Part shown: piece by piece, positions 28,087 through 37,476 of the stretch
Layout of the letters: each line of letters starts with the position of its first letter
Numbering within the stretch: the stretch's first letter is position 1
Assembly: GCA_018969295.1 (NCBI GenBank)
Contig: JAGWYN010000023.1
Span: 1 to 63,732 of the forward strand
Origin: Chloroflexota bacterium
GTDB lineage: Bacteria; Chloroflexota; Anaerolineae; Caldilineales; Caldilineaceae
Length of the DNA stretch: 63,732 nt
Direction: 5' to 3'
Made by a program: the position numbers and the translations under genes
The notes under the pieces: generated by a model
Seen by the model: only the letters and a program-made list of their open reading frames with translations
Told to the model about the DNA's origin: nothing
Database searches by the model: none

Positions 28087-29781
28087 ATGCGTCTGCAGCT
28101 CCAAGAACCCGCGATGCAAGCTTCTGTGCCAGGGTATCGCCCGATTGCCGCCAGCCTGGACCAATACTACCTCTCCAAGTCTTCGCACCTTGCGCTGCTC
28201 CTGGTGCTGTTCGGCTATCTGGTGGCAGCCACACTCTTTGCGGTGGTCACTCCCCCCTGGCAGAACCCCGATGAGCCGGCCCACTACAACAACATTGCGA
28301 CGATCGCCTCAGGACAGGGGCTGCCGTTCCTCCATCCCGGCGACTACGACCAGGAATACCTCAACGCCCTGGTCAGCGGCGGCTTTCCCCCCCACCTCTC
28401 GATCGAGCCGCTGCGCTACGAGGCCTATCAGCCCCCCCTGTATTATGTGGCTGCCGTGCCCGCTTTCCTGCTCGGCGATGGCGACCCGGTGGCGGTGCGC
28501 CTCTTCAACGTGCTGCTCGGGGCTGGCAGCTTGCTGCTGTTCTACGCCTGCCTGACCACCGTCTTTCCGACCAAACCGCTGCTCACAGTGGGGGCAGCCG
28601 CCTTTGCCGCGTTCCTCCCCATGCACGTGGCCATGAACGCGTCGATCAACAACGATGGGCTGGCCGGGCTGCTGCTGCTGGCCACCCTGCTGGTTCTGCT
28701 GCGCTGGATGAAAGAGCACTTTTCTTCCCCCTCAACTACCTTGGCACCGCGCAGCTTGCTGGGGATGGGGCTGCTGCTGGGGTTGGGCATGGCCACCAAA
28801 ATCTACGCGTATGCACTCCTGCCACTGGCCGCAGGCGCCGTTTTTCTTACCCTCTGGCTGGCCCCCCAAGCCCAGCTCGAGCAGCCTCCCAGCCGACCGA
28901 CCCGGCAAAGGCTGCTCCAAGGAGTGCAGGCTGTTGCCATCCTGCTGCTCCCCGCACTGCTCCTGGCCAGCCCGCTGTGGGCACGCAACCTTACCCTGTA
29001 TGGAGCCGGAGATTTTCTGGGACTGCAAGCCCATGATCGCATCGTGGTCGGCCAGCCGATGACCGCCGAGTGGATCGCACGCGAGGGCTGGATGCCCTAC
29101 CTTGAACGAGGGATGGATTTTACCTTCCGCAGTTTCTGGGGCGTTTTTGGCTGGATGGGGGTGTTTATGGAACCGCGCATCTATGTGCTGCTGCTCGTTT
29201 TTAGCGGCACCGTGCTGCTGGGGTTGCTCTGGGCACTTGTCCGTTTTATCTGCGGCCGCCCTGAAACTGACATGGACCGCTATCAGTTCTGGGTGCTCGG
29301 GCTCTTTGGCGCCATCCTCCTCGCCGTGCTGGCCAGTTTCCTCTGGTACAACCTCAAATTTGTCCAACACCAGGGCCGCTATTTCTTCTGGGGGCTGCTG
29401 CCGATCAGCACCTTTGTGGCCCTGGCCTGGCGCGAGTTGATGCAGCCGCTGCAGGGCAGATTGACCGGCATGCTCGGCGTCGTGCTGGCCGTTGCGCTGG
29501 CCATCGCCAACCTGCGTGTCGAAATCCTGGATCGCTGGAGCGTGCTGTTGATCGGCCTGTTCGGGATGACCCTGCTGCTGCAACCTTTCTTTTTGATCGG
29601 CGCAGTCGAGAGGGCCGGGCTCAGCCTGCCCTCCCCTGTCGCTCGCCTGCTGGGAGAGACACGCTGGCACCCACTGCTCCAGACGATCCGCCTGCTGATC
29701 TGGGCGTTTCCCTTTTTGGCCCTGTTCTTACTCGATCTGCTGATCCCATTTCGCTACATCCTGCCGCAGCTGGGCGGCTGA
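28087..29781 (+). CDS. DUF2142-like polytopic membrane protein (GT-C-type)
   Basis: 564 aa with about twelve helices. The first extracytoplasmic loop has VVTPPWQNPDEPAHYNNI, the signature of DUF2142-type membrane proteins; its acidic DE pair parallels the catalytic loop of GT-C glycosyltransferases. The segments RYEAYQPPLYYV and MNASINNDGLAGLL also fit this family. It is probably a lipid-linked-sugar-dependent transferase or flippase-associated protein. It lies 2 nt downstream of metG, and the following VanW gene is 12 nt away, so all may be one operon. Confidence 0.72.
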   Translation: MRLQLQEPAMQASVPGYRPIAASLDQYYLSKSSHLALLLVLFGYLVAATLFAVVTPPWQNPDEPAHYNNIATIASGQGLPFLHPGDYDQEYLNALVSGGFPPHLSIEPLRYEAYQPPLYYVAAVPAFLLGDGDPVAVRLFNVLLGAGSLLLFYACLTTVFPTKPLLTVGAAAFAAFLPMHVAMNASINNDGLAGLLLLATLLVLLRWMKEHFSSPSTTLAPRSLLGMGLLLGLGMATKIYAYALLPLAAGAVFLTLWLAPQAQLEQPPSRPTRQRLLQGVQAVAILLLPALLLASPLWARNLTLYGAGDFLGLQAHDRIVVGQPMTAEWIAREGWMPYLERGMDFTFRSFWGVFGWMGVFMEPRIYVLLLVFSGTVLLGLLWALVRFICGRPETDMDRYQFWVLGLFGAILLAVLASFLWYNLKFVQHQGRYFFWGLLPISTFVALAWRELMQPLQGRLTGMLGVVLAVALAIANLRVEILDRWSVLLIGLFGMTLLLQPFFLIGAVERAGLSLPSPVARLLGETRWHPLLQTIRLLIWAFPFLALFLLDLLIPFRYILPQLGG

Positions 29782-29793
29782 AAACCACAAACC

Positions 29794-31539
29794 ATGCGTT
29801 CTACCACCTTGGCACCGGCACAAGCTCCGATCCGTCGCACAGCGCTGGACATGCTCGCCCTCTCCCTGCTGCTGCTGACATCTGCTCTGTTCCTGCTGCT
29901 GGCCGGCTGGGGGCTGTTCCATACCTACCGCATCTACCCTGGAATCCACATCGACGGGGTCGCAGTCGGTGGGTTGACCCGCAGCGAGGCCTATCGGCTG
30001 CTCACAGAGACCCGCCTGCCCTTTCCGCTGCCCCCCATCATCCTCGAACATGCAGGAGAGCTGTGGACTTTGCCGACCAGCCAGCTCTCTACCCAGCCAG
30101 ATTTTCTGGAGACTGTCAACCGTGCCTACCTGTACGGACGCAGCGGGCTGCTGCTGCCCGACCTCTCTGCCCAGCTGACGGCCGGCTGGCGTGGCGTTCA
30201 CTTTGCATCGCGGCTGAGCCTTCCCCCAGAGCCGTTGACCTCCGCACTCTCTGCCGTCGCTGCCCAGGTGGAACGACCCGGAATCGCCGAACGCCGGATC
30301 GGAGGACGCGTGGTCGCTGCCCAGCCTGGGCTGGCCGTCGACATCCCCGCAACTATAGAACAGCTGCGCCAGCAGCTTGCAACAGCTCTTCCCCAAGGAA
30401 CGCTTCAGGTGCCGATGGTCGTCCGGCCCACAGCCCCCCCAGAACCGGCAGCAGTCACCCAGACCGACGCTGAACCGCTGCTGCTCCGGCTCTCCAACCT
30501 CCAGCTGAGCCTGGCGCCAGCCGAAGTGGAGAGGCTGACGCGCACCCCCGCTGCGCTGCGCAGCTACCTGGAAGAGCTGGCAGCCCAGATCGACCAGCGG
30601 CCACGCGACGCACGGCTGCGCTTCAACCCTACAACCGGTGCCGTGACCGTGCTCAGCCCCAGCCAGCCAGGCCGCGCCTTGGAGATCGAGGCCAGCCTGC
30701 GCGCCTTCACAGAGGCAGCCACCAGCCAGGCCAGCGGGGTGGAGCTCCCGGTGACCCCACTGGCCCCAGCAGTCGATATGAACCGGATCGCCGAAATGGG
30801 CCTCCGCGAGCTCGTGATCAGCAGCCAGACCTCCTTTGCCGGAAGCAGCGCCAGCCGCCTCCGCAACGTGGAGGTCGCTGCCCAGCAGTTTGAGGGGGTC
30901 GTCCTTCCACCTGGGGAAACCTTCAGCTTCAACGAGATCGTGCGCGATGTCAGTTCAGCCAACGGGTTTGAAGATTCATTGATCATCTGGGGAGACCGCA
31001 CCGCAGTTGGGGTGGGCGGCGGCGTCTGCCAGGTGAGCACCACCCTCTTTCGCGCCGCCTACGAGGGAGGCTTTCCCATCGTCGAGCGCTACAACCATGG
31101 CTATATTGTCGACTGGTACGGCGAACCTGGTCTGGACGCCACCATCTTTACCCCGACCGTCGACTTTCGCTTCCGCAACGACACCGACGCCTATCTCTTG
31201 ATCGACCCGGAAGTAGACAGCGCCAACGGGATTCTGGTTGTCAACTTTTATGGGACCCGGCCAGCCCGTACAGTGACGCTCGGTGCAGCGCAGATCACAG
31301 ACCGTATCGAACCAGAAGCGCCGCTGTATACCGTCGACGAAAAGCTGGAACCCGGCCAGAGCCAGCAGGTAGAATGGCAGAAAGCGGGCATGACCGTTGT
31401 CATCACCCGCACCATCGTCGAAAACGACATCCCCCGCACCGACACCCTGCGCAGCCAGTACCAACCCTGGCGCGCAGTCTATCTGGTCGGGCCAGGGACA
31501 CCGATCCCTACACCGGAGCCCAAGGAGGAGGCTCCCTAG
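29794..31539 (+). CDS. VanW family protein with peptidoglycan-binding-like domains
   Basis: 581 aa. An N-terminal membrane helix (LLLLTSALFLLLAGWGLF) anchors the protein outside. Two repeated PG_binding_4/YoaR-like domains follow (residues about 50-310, each with G-x-x-x-x-E-A). The VanW domain spans about 345-490: FEGVVLPPGETFSFNEIV, VGGGVCQVSTTLFRAA, YNHGYIVDWYGEPGLDATIF. It ends with a small domain carrying a proline-rich tail. VanW proteins accompany some vancomycin-resistance clusters and cell-wall or sporulation functions; their reaction is not established. It may act in envelope assembly, given the neighbouring membrane transferase. Confidence 0.85.
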   Translation: MRSTTLAPAQAPIRRTALDMLALSLLLLTSALFLLLAGWGLFHTYRIYPGIHIDGVAVGGLTRSEAYRLLTETRLPFPLPPIILEHAGELWTLPTSQLSTQPDFLETVNRAYLYGRSGLLLPDLSAQLTAGWRGVHFASRLSLPPEPLTSALSAVAAQVERPGIAERRIGGRVVAAQPGLAVDIPATIEQLRQQLATALPQGTLQVPMVVRPTAPPEPAAVTQTDAEPLLLRLSNLQLSLAPAEVERLTRTPAALRSYLEELAAQIDQRPRDARLRFNPTTGAVTVLSPSQPGRALEIEASLRAFTEAATSQASGVELPVTPLAPAVDMNRIAEMGLRELVISSQTSFAGSSASRLRNVEVAAQQFEGVVLPPGETFSFNEIVRDVSSANGFEDSLIIWGDRTAVGVGGGVCQVSTTLFRAAYEGGFPIVERYNHGYIVDWYGEPGLDATIFTPTVDFRFRNDTDAYLLIDPEVDSANGILVVNFYGTRPARTVTLGAAQITDRIEPEAPLYTVDEKLEPGQSQQVEWQKAGMTVVITRTIVENDIPRTDTLRSQYQPWRAVYLVGPGTPIPTPEPKEEAP

Positions 31540-31711
31540 CCACGATCTGCTGAAATTTGCAGTTTCTGTTTGAGACACCGGCACATTATGCATGTTTTGT
31601 CCGCAGAACCTACGATCCACAGCAATGGGCTGCCAGATTCCCTGCCGACGGCCCCACCCCCATCCTCATCCCCTACGGCGGCGTGCTGGTCTTTCGTGCC
31701 GATTCGCCCGG

Positions 31712-31739
31712 TTGGAAAACGGCAGAATAGACTTATTTT
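31712..31739 (+). promoter_or_regulatory. Predicted promoter of the aldo/keto reductase gene
   Basis: TTGGAA (31712-31717), 16-nt spacer, TATTTT (31734-31739). It lies in the 226-nt gap after the VanW gene, 26 nt before ATG 31766; AGAGGA serves as ribosome site. I see nothing else in that gap. Confidence 0.5.
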
Positions 31740-31765
31740 GGACAGAGAACACCAAGAGGACGGCA

Positions 31766-32785
31766 ATGGAGTATCGTGTACTGGGCAAAACCCAGTTGAA
31801 AGTTTCTGCCCTCGGCTTTGGCTGCGGTGCAGTCGGCGGAATTTTGGTCAAAGGCAGCCGGCAGGAAATGCTGCGGGCAGTCGCACGTGCGTGCGAGCTT
31901 GGCGTCAATTATTTTGATACTGCCCCGCTGTATGGGGACCGTGCCTCTGAGACCAATCTTGGCATTGTGCTCGAAAGCCTGGGCCAAGAGGTCATCGTCG
32001 GCACCAAAGTGCGGCTGCGATTGGTCGATCTCGAAAATCTGGAAACAGCCATCACACGGTCGGTAGAATCCAGTTTGAGACGGCTGCGCCGTGAGGCGAT
32101 CGACCTTCTCCAACTCCACAACTATGCAGGAGAAACACACACAGCTTCCCAAGAATGGTTGAATGCAGAACAGATCGCCCGGACAGTCGATGTGTTCAAA
32201 ACGCTGCGTGCAAAGGGGCGGATTCGCTTCTGGGGCATCAATGGTCTGGGGGATCCAGCCACGATCCGGCAGCTTCTGTCTACAGAGATCTACACTGCCC
32301 AGTTCTGTTTCAACCTGCTCAACCCAACCGCAGGCCTTCCCGTCCCCCCCCATTTTCCCTTTGAAAATTACCAGCAACTGATGGTTCGTGCAGCCCAGGA
32401 ACAGGTCGGTGTGCTTGCCATCCGGGTTCTGGCAGGCGGGGCCCTCGGCGATCTGGCAGACAGGCCAGCCAACGCAGCGGTGCCGATCGAGCCGATTGCC
32501 TCCGGCGGCAGCTTCGACGAAGATCTGCTGCTGGCGCAACAGTTTCGTTTTTTGGTGAAAGAAGGGTATACAAAAACTCTTGCTGAAGCTGCGCTGCGGT
32601 TTGCCAGCAGCCTGCCTGCGGTCTCCTCGACCGTGCTTGGGATTTCCACCCTTGAACAGCTTGAGGCGGCAGCCCTTTCCATCCACAAAGGGCCTCTTCC
32701 TGCTGAAGTCTATCCACGCCTGGCAGCAATCTGGGAAAATTTTTCTGTGCAGCTGCACAGCACTGGAAACCCTTCCGTCGGGTGA
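31766..32785 (+). CDS. Aldo/keto reductase family oxidoreductase
   Basis: 339 aa from ATG 31766 with AGAGGA nearby. The TIM-barrel family signatures are VSALGFGCGAVGG, GVNYFDTAPLYGD (catalytic Asp and Tyr), the Lys in IVGTKVRLR, and DLLQLHNYAG (His). The nucleotide-binding C-terminal part has SSTVLGISTLEQLEAA. The family reduces carbonyls with NADPH; the physiological substrate is unknown. It stands alone between its promoter and the convergent tRNA-Thr gene. Confidence 0.88.
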   Translation: MEYRVLGKTQLKVSALGFGCGAVGGILVKGSRQEMLRAVARACELGVNYFDTAPLYGDRASETNLGIVLESLGQEVIVGTKVRLRLVDLENLETAITRSVESSLRRLRREAIDLLQLHNYAGETHTASQEWLNAEQIARTVDVFKTLRAKGRIRFWGINGLGDPATIRQLLSTEIYTAQFCFNLLNPTAGLPVPPHFPFENYQQLMVRAAQEQVGVLAIRVLAGGALGDLADRPANAAVPIEPIASGGSFDEDLLLAQQFRFLVKEGYTKTLAEAALRFASSLPAVSSTVLGISTLEQLEAAALSIHKGPLPAEVYPRLAAIWENFSVQLHSTGNPSVG

Positions 32786-32808
32786 AAAGAAGAGCGTTTT
32801 GGGGTGAA

Positions 32809-32881
<73 letters not shown>

Positions 32882-32896
32882 AATTTGACCCTAAAA

Positions 32897-32925
32897 AGTA
32901 TACAGGCAGGGTCTCAATTCAGCAA
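32897..32925 (-). promoter_or_regulatory. Predicted promoter of tRNA-Thr
   Basis: On the minus strand TTGCTG (32920-32925), 17-nt spacer, TATACT (32897-32902). Transcription would start about 10 nt before the tRNA. An inverted repeat GGCAGGG...CCCTGCC (about 32904-32941) overlaps it and may terminate efp transcription. Confidence 0.6.
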
Positions 32926-32951
32926 ATACAGGGCCCTGCCAGGGGCACTTC

Positions 32952-33518
32952 CTATTGTTTGACCCGCGTCACGTACGCACCCTCCCGTGTGGTGTCCACA
33001 CGCACCACATCTCCTTCCTGGACAAACATCGGCACCTGCGTGCGCAGCCCAGTCTCCAACTCGACTGTCTTGGTAGGGGCATTGGCCGTGTCCCCCTGAA
33101 TCGCCGCCTCGGCCCAGACCACACGCAGATCCACTGCTGTCGGCAGTTTGATCGACAGCGGCTCCCCCGCGTAACTTTCGATGCTTACCACGGCGTTCTC
33201 GAGCAGATAGCCTTTGATGTCGTCCATCAAATCCGGGCCCAGTTCCAACTGTTCGAAGGTCTCCGTGTTCATAAAGTGGTAGACCTCCCCATCCCGGTAA
33301 AGATATTGGACGTTGTCTTTGTCAAGCTCGACATCGTTGAGACGCGTGCCGTTGTTGTAGGTCTTCTCGACCGTCGACCCCGTGCGCACGTTGCGCACCT
33401 TCAGACGGATCGTCGCCCCTCCCCGAGCCACTTTGATGTGCTGGTATTCCAGGACACGCCAGAGATGGTTCTCTTCTTCGTAAATATCCCCTTTGCGCAG
33501 CGTCTGTACTTCCGCCAT
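32952..33518 (-). CDS. efp: Translation elongation factor P
   Basis: 188 aa, standard EF-P length with three domains: KOW-like N-terminal (1-65), OB domain II (66-127) and OB domain III (130-188, SIKLPTAVDLRVV, TKTVELETGL and the final GDVVRVDTT motif). EF-P rescues ribosomes stalled at polyproline. The loop that carries the modified residue reads VARGGA with Arg32 at the tip, instead of the Lys found in E. coli-type proteins. No earP, epmA or ymfI gene is in the window. It has its own predicted promoter at 33578 and AAGGA before the start. Confidence 0.95.
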   Translation of the reverse strand: MAEVQTLRKGDIYEEENHLWRVLEYQHIKVARGGATIRLKVRNVRTGSTVEKTYNNGTRLNDVELDKDNVQYLYRDGEVYHFMNTETFEQLELGPDLMDDIKGYLLENAVVSIESYAGEPLSIKLPTAVDLRVVWAEAAIQGDTANAPTKTVELETGLRTQVPMFVQEGDVVRVDTTREGAYVTRVKQ

Positions 33519-33577
33519 ATAGGTCCTTGTCGATTCCTCGCTCGTTGTTGTAGCTCCAGCCCTCTTGTCGTTCCAGC

Positions 33578-33607
33578 ATTATAGTGGTGCTGGTAAAACG
33601 ATGGCAA
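33578..33607 (-). promoter_or_regulatory. Predicted efp promoter
   Basis: Minus strand: TTGCCA (33602-33607), 18-nt spacer, perfect TATAAT (33578-33583). It lies just past the ruvA stop and gives a leader of about 53 nt for efp. Confidence 0.65.
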
Positions 33608-33613
33608 ACACTC

Positions 33614-34204
33614 TTATCTGCCAAAAGCACTGAGCGCCAGCCGCAGCCGCTCTTCGACCGTCATCGCCTCACGCGGCAGCCCCTGGATGGCACGCTGCGC
33701 CTCAACAAGGCTGTACCCCAGCGCCACCAGCGCTTCGATCACCTCGGCGTCGACCGCACTGAGCTGGGCCAGCCTCTCGACGCCGGTAGAAGGGGCTTTG
33801 ACCTTGTCTTTCAACTCCAGCACGATCTTCTCGGCAGTTCGCTTGCCAATCCCTGGGACCCGCGCAATCAGGCTGGCCTCCCCGTTGGCCAGAGCCAGAC
33901 GCAGTGCATCGGGGGCCAGCGAACTCAACGTGCTGAGCGCCACTTTGGGGCCCACACCGCTCACCGTCAGCAACAATTCAAAGATCGACAGTTCTTCTTC
34001 GCTCTCAAACCCATAGAGGGAGAACGAGTCTTCGCGCACCTGCAGATAGGTGTGGAGGGTGGCTGCGCTTCCCTGCAGATGGCGCGCCGCCGTCGGTTCC
34101 GTCACAAACACCTTAAAAGCAATTCCGCCGCTCTCCCCCCCTACATCGACGACCAACCAATCCTTCTGCCAAATGGCGACTTGTCCACGCACGATCCGAA
34201 TCAT
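33614..34204 (-). CDS. ruvA: Holliday junction branch-migration protein RuvA
   Basis: 196 aa from ATG 34204 (a TTG one codon earlier is also open). Domain order is that of RuvA: N-terminal OB domain (IRIVRGQVAIWQKDWLVVDV), helix-hairpin-helix domain with LLTVSGVGPKVALSTL and IARVPGIGKRTAEKIVLEL, then the C-terminal three-helix domain (DAEVIEALVALGYSLVEAQRAI) that binds RuvB. It binds four-way junctions as a tetramer. It is the last gene of a yebC-ruvC-ruvA set; ruvB is not in this window. Confidence 0.96.
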   Translation of the reverse strand: MIRIVRGQVAIWQKDWLVVDVGGESGGIAFKVFVTEPTAARHLQGSAATLHTYLQVREDSFSLYGFESEEELSIFELLLTVSGVGPKVALSTLSSLAPDALRLALANGEASLIARVPGIGKRTAEKIVLELKDKVKAPSTGVERLAQLSAVDAEVIEALVALGYSLVEAQRAIQGLPREAMTVEERLRLALSAFGR

Positions 34205-34261
34205 CAAGAGTGCTCGTTTCGACTGGTTGTGCCGACAGCCCCGTCTCCGCCGCCAGCAGGC

Positions 34262-34807
34262 TCAGAGCAGCCGGTTGTATTGAATCGTCTGCAGATGACA
34301 GATGGCAATCGCCACCCCGTCGGCGGCATCGTCCGGGCTAGGGGGTACAGCCAGATGCAGCAGGTGCATCACCATCTGCTGCACCTGGGCTTTGTCGGCG
34401 TTGCCGTAGCCGGCGATCGCCTGTTTCACCTCGGCCGGGGTATATTCGGCGACGGGCAATCCAGCCAACGCAGCTCCCAGCAGCACAGCCCCCCGTGCCT
34501 GCCCGACAGACAACGCAGTCGTGACATTGCGCCCAAAAAACAACTTCTCGACTGCCACTTCATCGGGCACAAATTCGGCCAACAACCGCTGCAAATCTCG
34601 AAAAATTTCCAGCAGCCGCAGATGCATCGGGGCGCCGGCCTCAGTGCGGATGACCCCGCAGGCCAACAGTTCAAAATCACCCCCCATACGCTCGGCCACG
34701 ACCCCATAGCCGGTGATGGCCGTGCCAGGATCGATCCCCAGCACCGTACGTGGTCGCTGGCTCTCCATCAAACCGGGCATCGGTTGCCGCCGCAGGAGAT
34801 CGCCCAC
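34262..34807 (-). CDS. ruvC: Crossover junction endodeoxyribonuclease RuvC
   Basis: 181 aa from GTG 34807, which has GGAGG at good spacing; ATG 34768 is an alternative with a weaker site. Catalytic acidic residues are visible in VLGIDPGTAITGYG, VAVEKLFFGRN and PPSPDDAADGVAIAICH, as expected for the RNase H-like RuvC fold. It resolves Holliday junctions with RuvA/RuvB. It follows yebC by 15 nt and is followed by ruvA after 57 nt. Confidence 0.96.
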   Translation of the reverse strand: MGDLLRRQPMPGLMESQRPRTVLGIDPGTAITGYGVVAERMGGDFELLACGVIRTEAGAPMHLRLLEIFRDLQRLLAEFVPDEVAVEKLFFGRNVTTALSVGQARGAVLLGAALAGLPVAEYTPAEVKQAIAGYGNADKAQVQQMVMHLLHLAVPPSPDDAADGVAIAICHLQTIQYNRLL

Positions 34808-34822
34808 CCGCCTGCCCTCCGG

Positions 34823-35590
34823 TCAGGCAAACTGTGCGACCACATCCTCGGTCAATTCCAGATTGTGGTAGACCTTGCTGACATCATCCAGCTCTTCCAA
34901 CGCCTCGATCAGGCCCAGCACTGCGGCAGCCTCCTCCACCCCCAGCTCGATCGTCGTGTTTGGCTGCATCGCCAGCTCAGCCTGGGCAGCCGCAAAGCCC
35001 TGCCCCTCTAATGCCTGGCTGACCTGGGCAAAGTCGGTTCGATCGGTGTAAATTTCGACCACATCTGCAGAGAGCTCCACGTCAGCAGCACCACTCTCGA
35101 TCGCAGCCAGAAACAGCGCATCGGGGTCGAGGTCCAGCACAGCACCGTTCTCGTCCACACGGTTGAAAGCAAGATAGCCTTTTTCGGTAAACTGCCATGC
35201 CACCGACCCTGGCTCGCCAAGCGCCCCATTGGCCTTGGTGAAGGCGCGGCGGACTTCAGAAATCGTACGGTTGCGGTTGTCGGTCAGGCACTCGACCAGC
35301 ATTGCAATTCCGTGGGGGCCATACCCCTCGTAGACGATCGTTTCGATTTCGACGCCATCTTTTTCCAGACCAGCCCCCCGGCGAACTGCCCGGTCAATGT
35401 TTTCTTTGGGCATGTTCTCGCCGCGTGCCCGCTCGATCGCCAGACGCAAGGTGAAGTTGCTGGCAGGATCCCCCCCCTGGCGGGCGGCAATCTGGATCTC
35501 GCGCGCCAGACGCGTAAAGAGTTTGCCGCGTGCGGCGTCAGCGGCACCTTTTTTTCGTTTGATCGTCGACCATTTGGAATGACCCGACAT
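34823..35590 (-). CDS. yebC: YebC/PmpR family DNA-binding regulator
   Basis: 255 aa, typical YebC length. The N-terminal signature is MSGHSKWSTIKRKKGAADAA, followed by FTRLAREIQIAARQGG and MPKENIDRAVRRG. The acidic C-terminal domains end with MQPNTTIELGVEEAAAVLGL. Family members were described as transcriptional regulators, including of ruvC, and more recently linked to translation of proline stretches. Genomic linkage to ruvC-ruvA is common. Ribosome site GAGGAAA precedes the ATG. Confidence 0.94.
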   Translation of the reverse strand: MSGHSKWSTIKRKKGAADAARGKLFTRLAREIQIAARQGGDPASNFTLRLAIERARGENMPKENIDRAVRRGAGLEKDGVEIETIVYEGYGPHGIAMLVECLTDNRNRTISEVRRAFTKANGALGEPGSVAWQFTEKGYLAFNRVDENGAVLDLDPDALFLAAIESGAADVELSADVVEIYTDRTDFAQVSQALEGQGFAAAQAELAMQPNTTIELGVEEAAAVLGLIEALEELDDVSKVYHNLELTEDVVAQFA

Positions 35591-35690
35591 CGCAGTTTCC
35601 TCTCTTTTTCCATCTGCCGACAGCCAGCGGCCCTGCTCCGTCGCCGTTTTTCCTCCAACTGGTCGGCTTTTTACAAATTTGGTCCTCTAC

Positions 35691-35719
35691 AGTATGGCAC
35701 AACGCGGCGACTTCTACAA
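35691..35719 (-). promoter_or_regulatory. Possible promoter of the yebC-ruvC-ruvA operon
   Basis: Minus strand: TTGTAG (35714-35719), 17-nt spacer, CATACT (35691-35696), in the 147-nt gap between pyrG and yebC. No convincing pyrG terminator is visible in this gap. Confidence 0.4.
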
Positions 35720-35737
35720 CCCAAAACGAGGCAACGA

Positions 35738-37384
35738 TCAGCTGGAGGCCCCCTCCCGCTGCCGACGGTGCTGCACAGCCGCCCGGATGAAGGCAGAAAA
35801 CAATGGATGGGGTCGATTGGGGCGGCTCTTGAATTCAGGATGAAACTGGCTGCCGACCATAAAAGGATGGTCGCGCAGCTCCGCAATCTCGATCAAACGG
35901 CCATCCGGCGAAAGGCCGCTGAAGACCATCCCCTGGGCCGTCAGCGCGCTTCGGTAGGAGTTGTTGAATTCAAAACGATGGCGGTGTCGTTCCTGCACAA
36001 CCTCCCCATAGCCCGCTGCCGCATAAGCGGCATAGGCGTGCGTGCCAGGCTCGAGCCGACACTCGTAGACCCCCAGCCGCATCGTTCCCCCCAGATCCGC
36101 AATGTCCCGCTGGTCGGGCATCAGATCGATGATCGGGTATTCAGTGCTGAGATCAAACTCGGTGCTGTTGGGCTCATCGGTCTGGTAGAGATGGCGGGCA
36201 AATTCGATACACATCACCTGCATCCCCAGACAGAGGCCCAGATAGGGCACCCGGTGCTCGCGCGCCAGACGCGCTGCCAGGATCTTTCCTTCGATCCCGC
36301 GGTAGCCAAAGCCACCGGGCACCACAACCCCGTCCGCAGCCAGCAGGCGGCCCTCCTCCCTCCCTTTTTCCAGATCCTCCGAGTTGACCCAGTCAATCTC
36401 GATGTCCCACCCTGCAGCCAGCCCAGCATGGATCAACGCTTCTTTGACGCTCAGATAGGAATCTTGCAGCTCGACATACTTGCCAGCCAAAACAATCTGC
36501 AAGGTCGGTTTGGGACGCCGCAGGTCCGCCACAAACTGTCGCCAGCTGACCAGCCCGGCCTGCGACGGCTGCGTCTCCACCAAACCCAATCGCTGGGAAA
36601 TCCACGACCCCAACCCCTGCTCCTCCAAGCTCAGCGGAACTGCATAGATGGTGTCGCTGGTGACCAGAGGCACCACCGCCTCCCGGTCGACGTCGCAAAA
36701 AAGCGCAGTCTTCACGCGCAGATCGTCTTCGACCGGGTGATCGCTGCGCAACACCACCACATCCGGCGAAATCCCAATGCCGCGCAGCTCGCGCACACTG
36801 TGCTGCGTCGGTTTGGTCTTGAGTTCCTTGCTTGCCGCCAGATAAGGGAGCCAGGTCACATGGGCATAGATGGTGTTGGCCCGCCCCACATCCTTGCGCA
36901 TCTGGCGGATCGCCTCCAGAAACGGCAACCCCTCGATATCGCCGACCGTCCCTCCGATCTCGACGATCAATACATCGGCCTGGGCCACACGTGCGGCCAA
37001 CCCGATCCGACGTTTGATCTCATTGGTGACATGTGGGATCACCTGAATCGTCCCGCCCAGATAGTCGCCGCGCCGTTCTTGGCTCAACACCGACGTGTAG
37101 ATCTGCCCACTTGTGATGTTGCTGACTTTGGAAAGATTGACGTCGACAAAGCGCTCATAATGGCCCAGATCCAGGTCAGTCTCGGCACCATCTTCGGTGA
37201 CAAAGACCTCGCCATGCTGATAGGGGGACATCGTGCCTGGATCGACATTCAAATATGGATCCAGTTTCATCGTGGCCACGCGGATTCCACGCGCTTTGAT
37301 GATCGTTCCCAGCGAGGCGACCGTCACCCCTTTGCCCAGCCCAGAAACGACCCCCCCTGTCACAAAGATATATTTTGTTGTCAT
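35738..37384 (-). CDS. pyrG: CTP synthase
   Basis: 548 aa, the usual length. The N-terminal amidoligase domain begins KYIFVTGGVVSGLGKGV (P-loop with GLGKG) and has DPYLNVDPGTMSPYQHGEV and VEIGGTVGDIEG. The C-terminal glutaminase has the nucleophile Cys near residue 385 in YLGLCLGMQV and the His/Glu pair in SQFHPEFKSRP. It makes CTP from UTP, ATP and glutamine. The start has AGAGGA upstream. It is divergent from the PHP phosphoesterase gene, with a 134-nt shared intergenic region. Confidence 0.97.
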   Translation of the reverse strand: MTTKYIFVTGGVVSGLGKGVTVASLGTIIKARGIRVATMKLDPYLNVDPGTMSPYQHGEVFVTEDGAETDLDLGHYERFVDVNLSKVSNITSGQIYTSVLSQERRGDYLGGTIQVIPHVTNEIKRRIGLAARVAQADVLIVEIGGTVGDIEGLPFLEAIRQMRKDVGRANTIYAHVTWLPYLAASKELKTKPTQHSVRELRGIGISPDVVVLRSDHPVEDDLRVKTALFCDVDREAVVPLVTSDTIYAVPLSLEEQGLGSWISQRLGLVETQPSQAGLVSWRQFVADLRRPKPTLQIVLAGKYVELQDSYLSVKEALIHAGLAAGWDIEIDWVNSEDLEKGREEGRLLAADGVVVPGGFGYRGIEGKILAARLAREHRVPYLGLCLGMQVMCIEFARHLYQTDEPNSTEFDLSTEYPIIDLMPDQRDIADLGGTMRLGVYECRLEPGTHAYAAYAAAGYGEVVQERHRHRFEFNNSYRSALTAQGMVFSGLSPDGRLIEIAELRDHPFMVGSQFHPEFKSRPNRPHPLFSAFIRAAVQHRRQREGASS

Positions 37385-37476
37385 ACGTTCCTCTTCTCAT
37401 CTTTTCAGCCGATGGATCAGCGATATCCCTACATTGTGCCAGAAAAGTGTGCGGTTGCATAAGGTCCGCGGCCTAC

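Noticed and set aside
31540..31765. Short open frames in the gap before the aldo/keto reductase gene
   Set aside because: No ribosome sites, no motifs, Ser/Pro-rich chance composition; only a promoter can be supported.
35312..37462. 716-codon open frame on the plus strand
   Set aside because: Antisense to pyrG and the yebC start; no motifs and no ribosome site.
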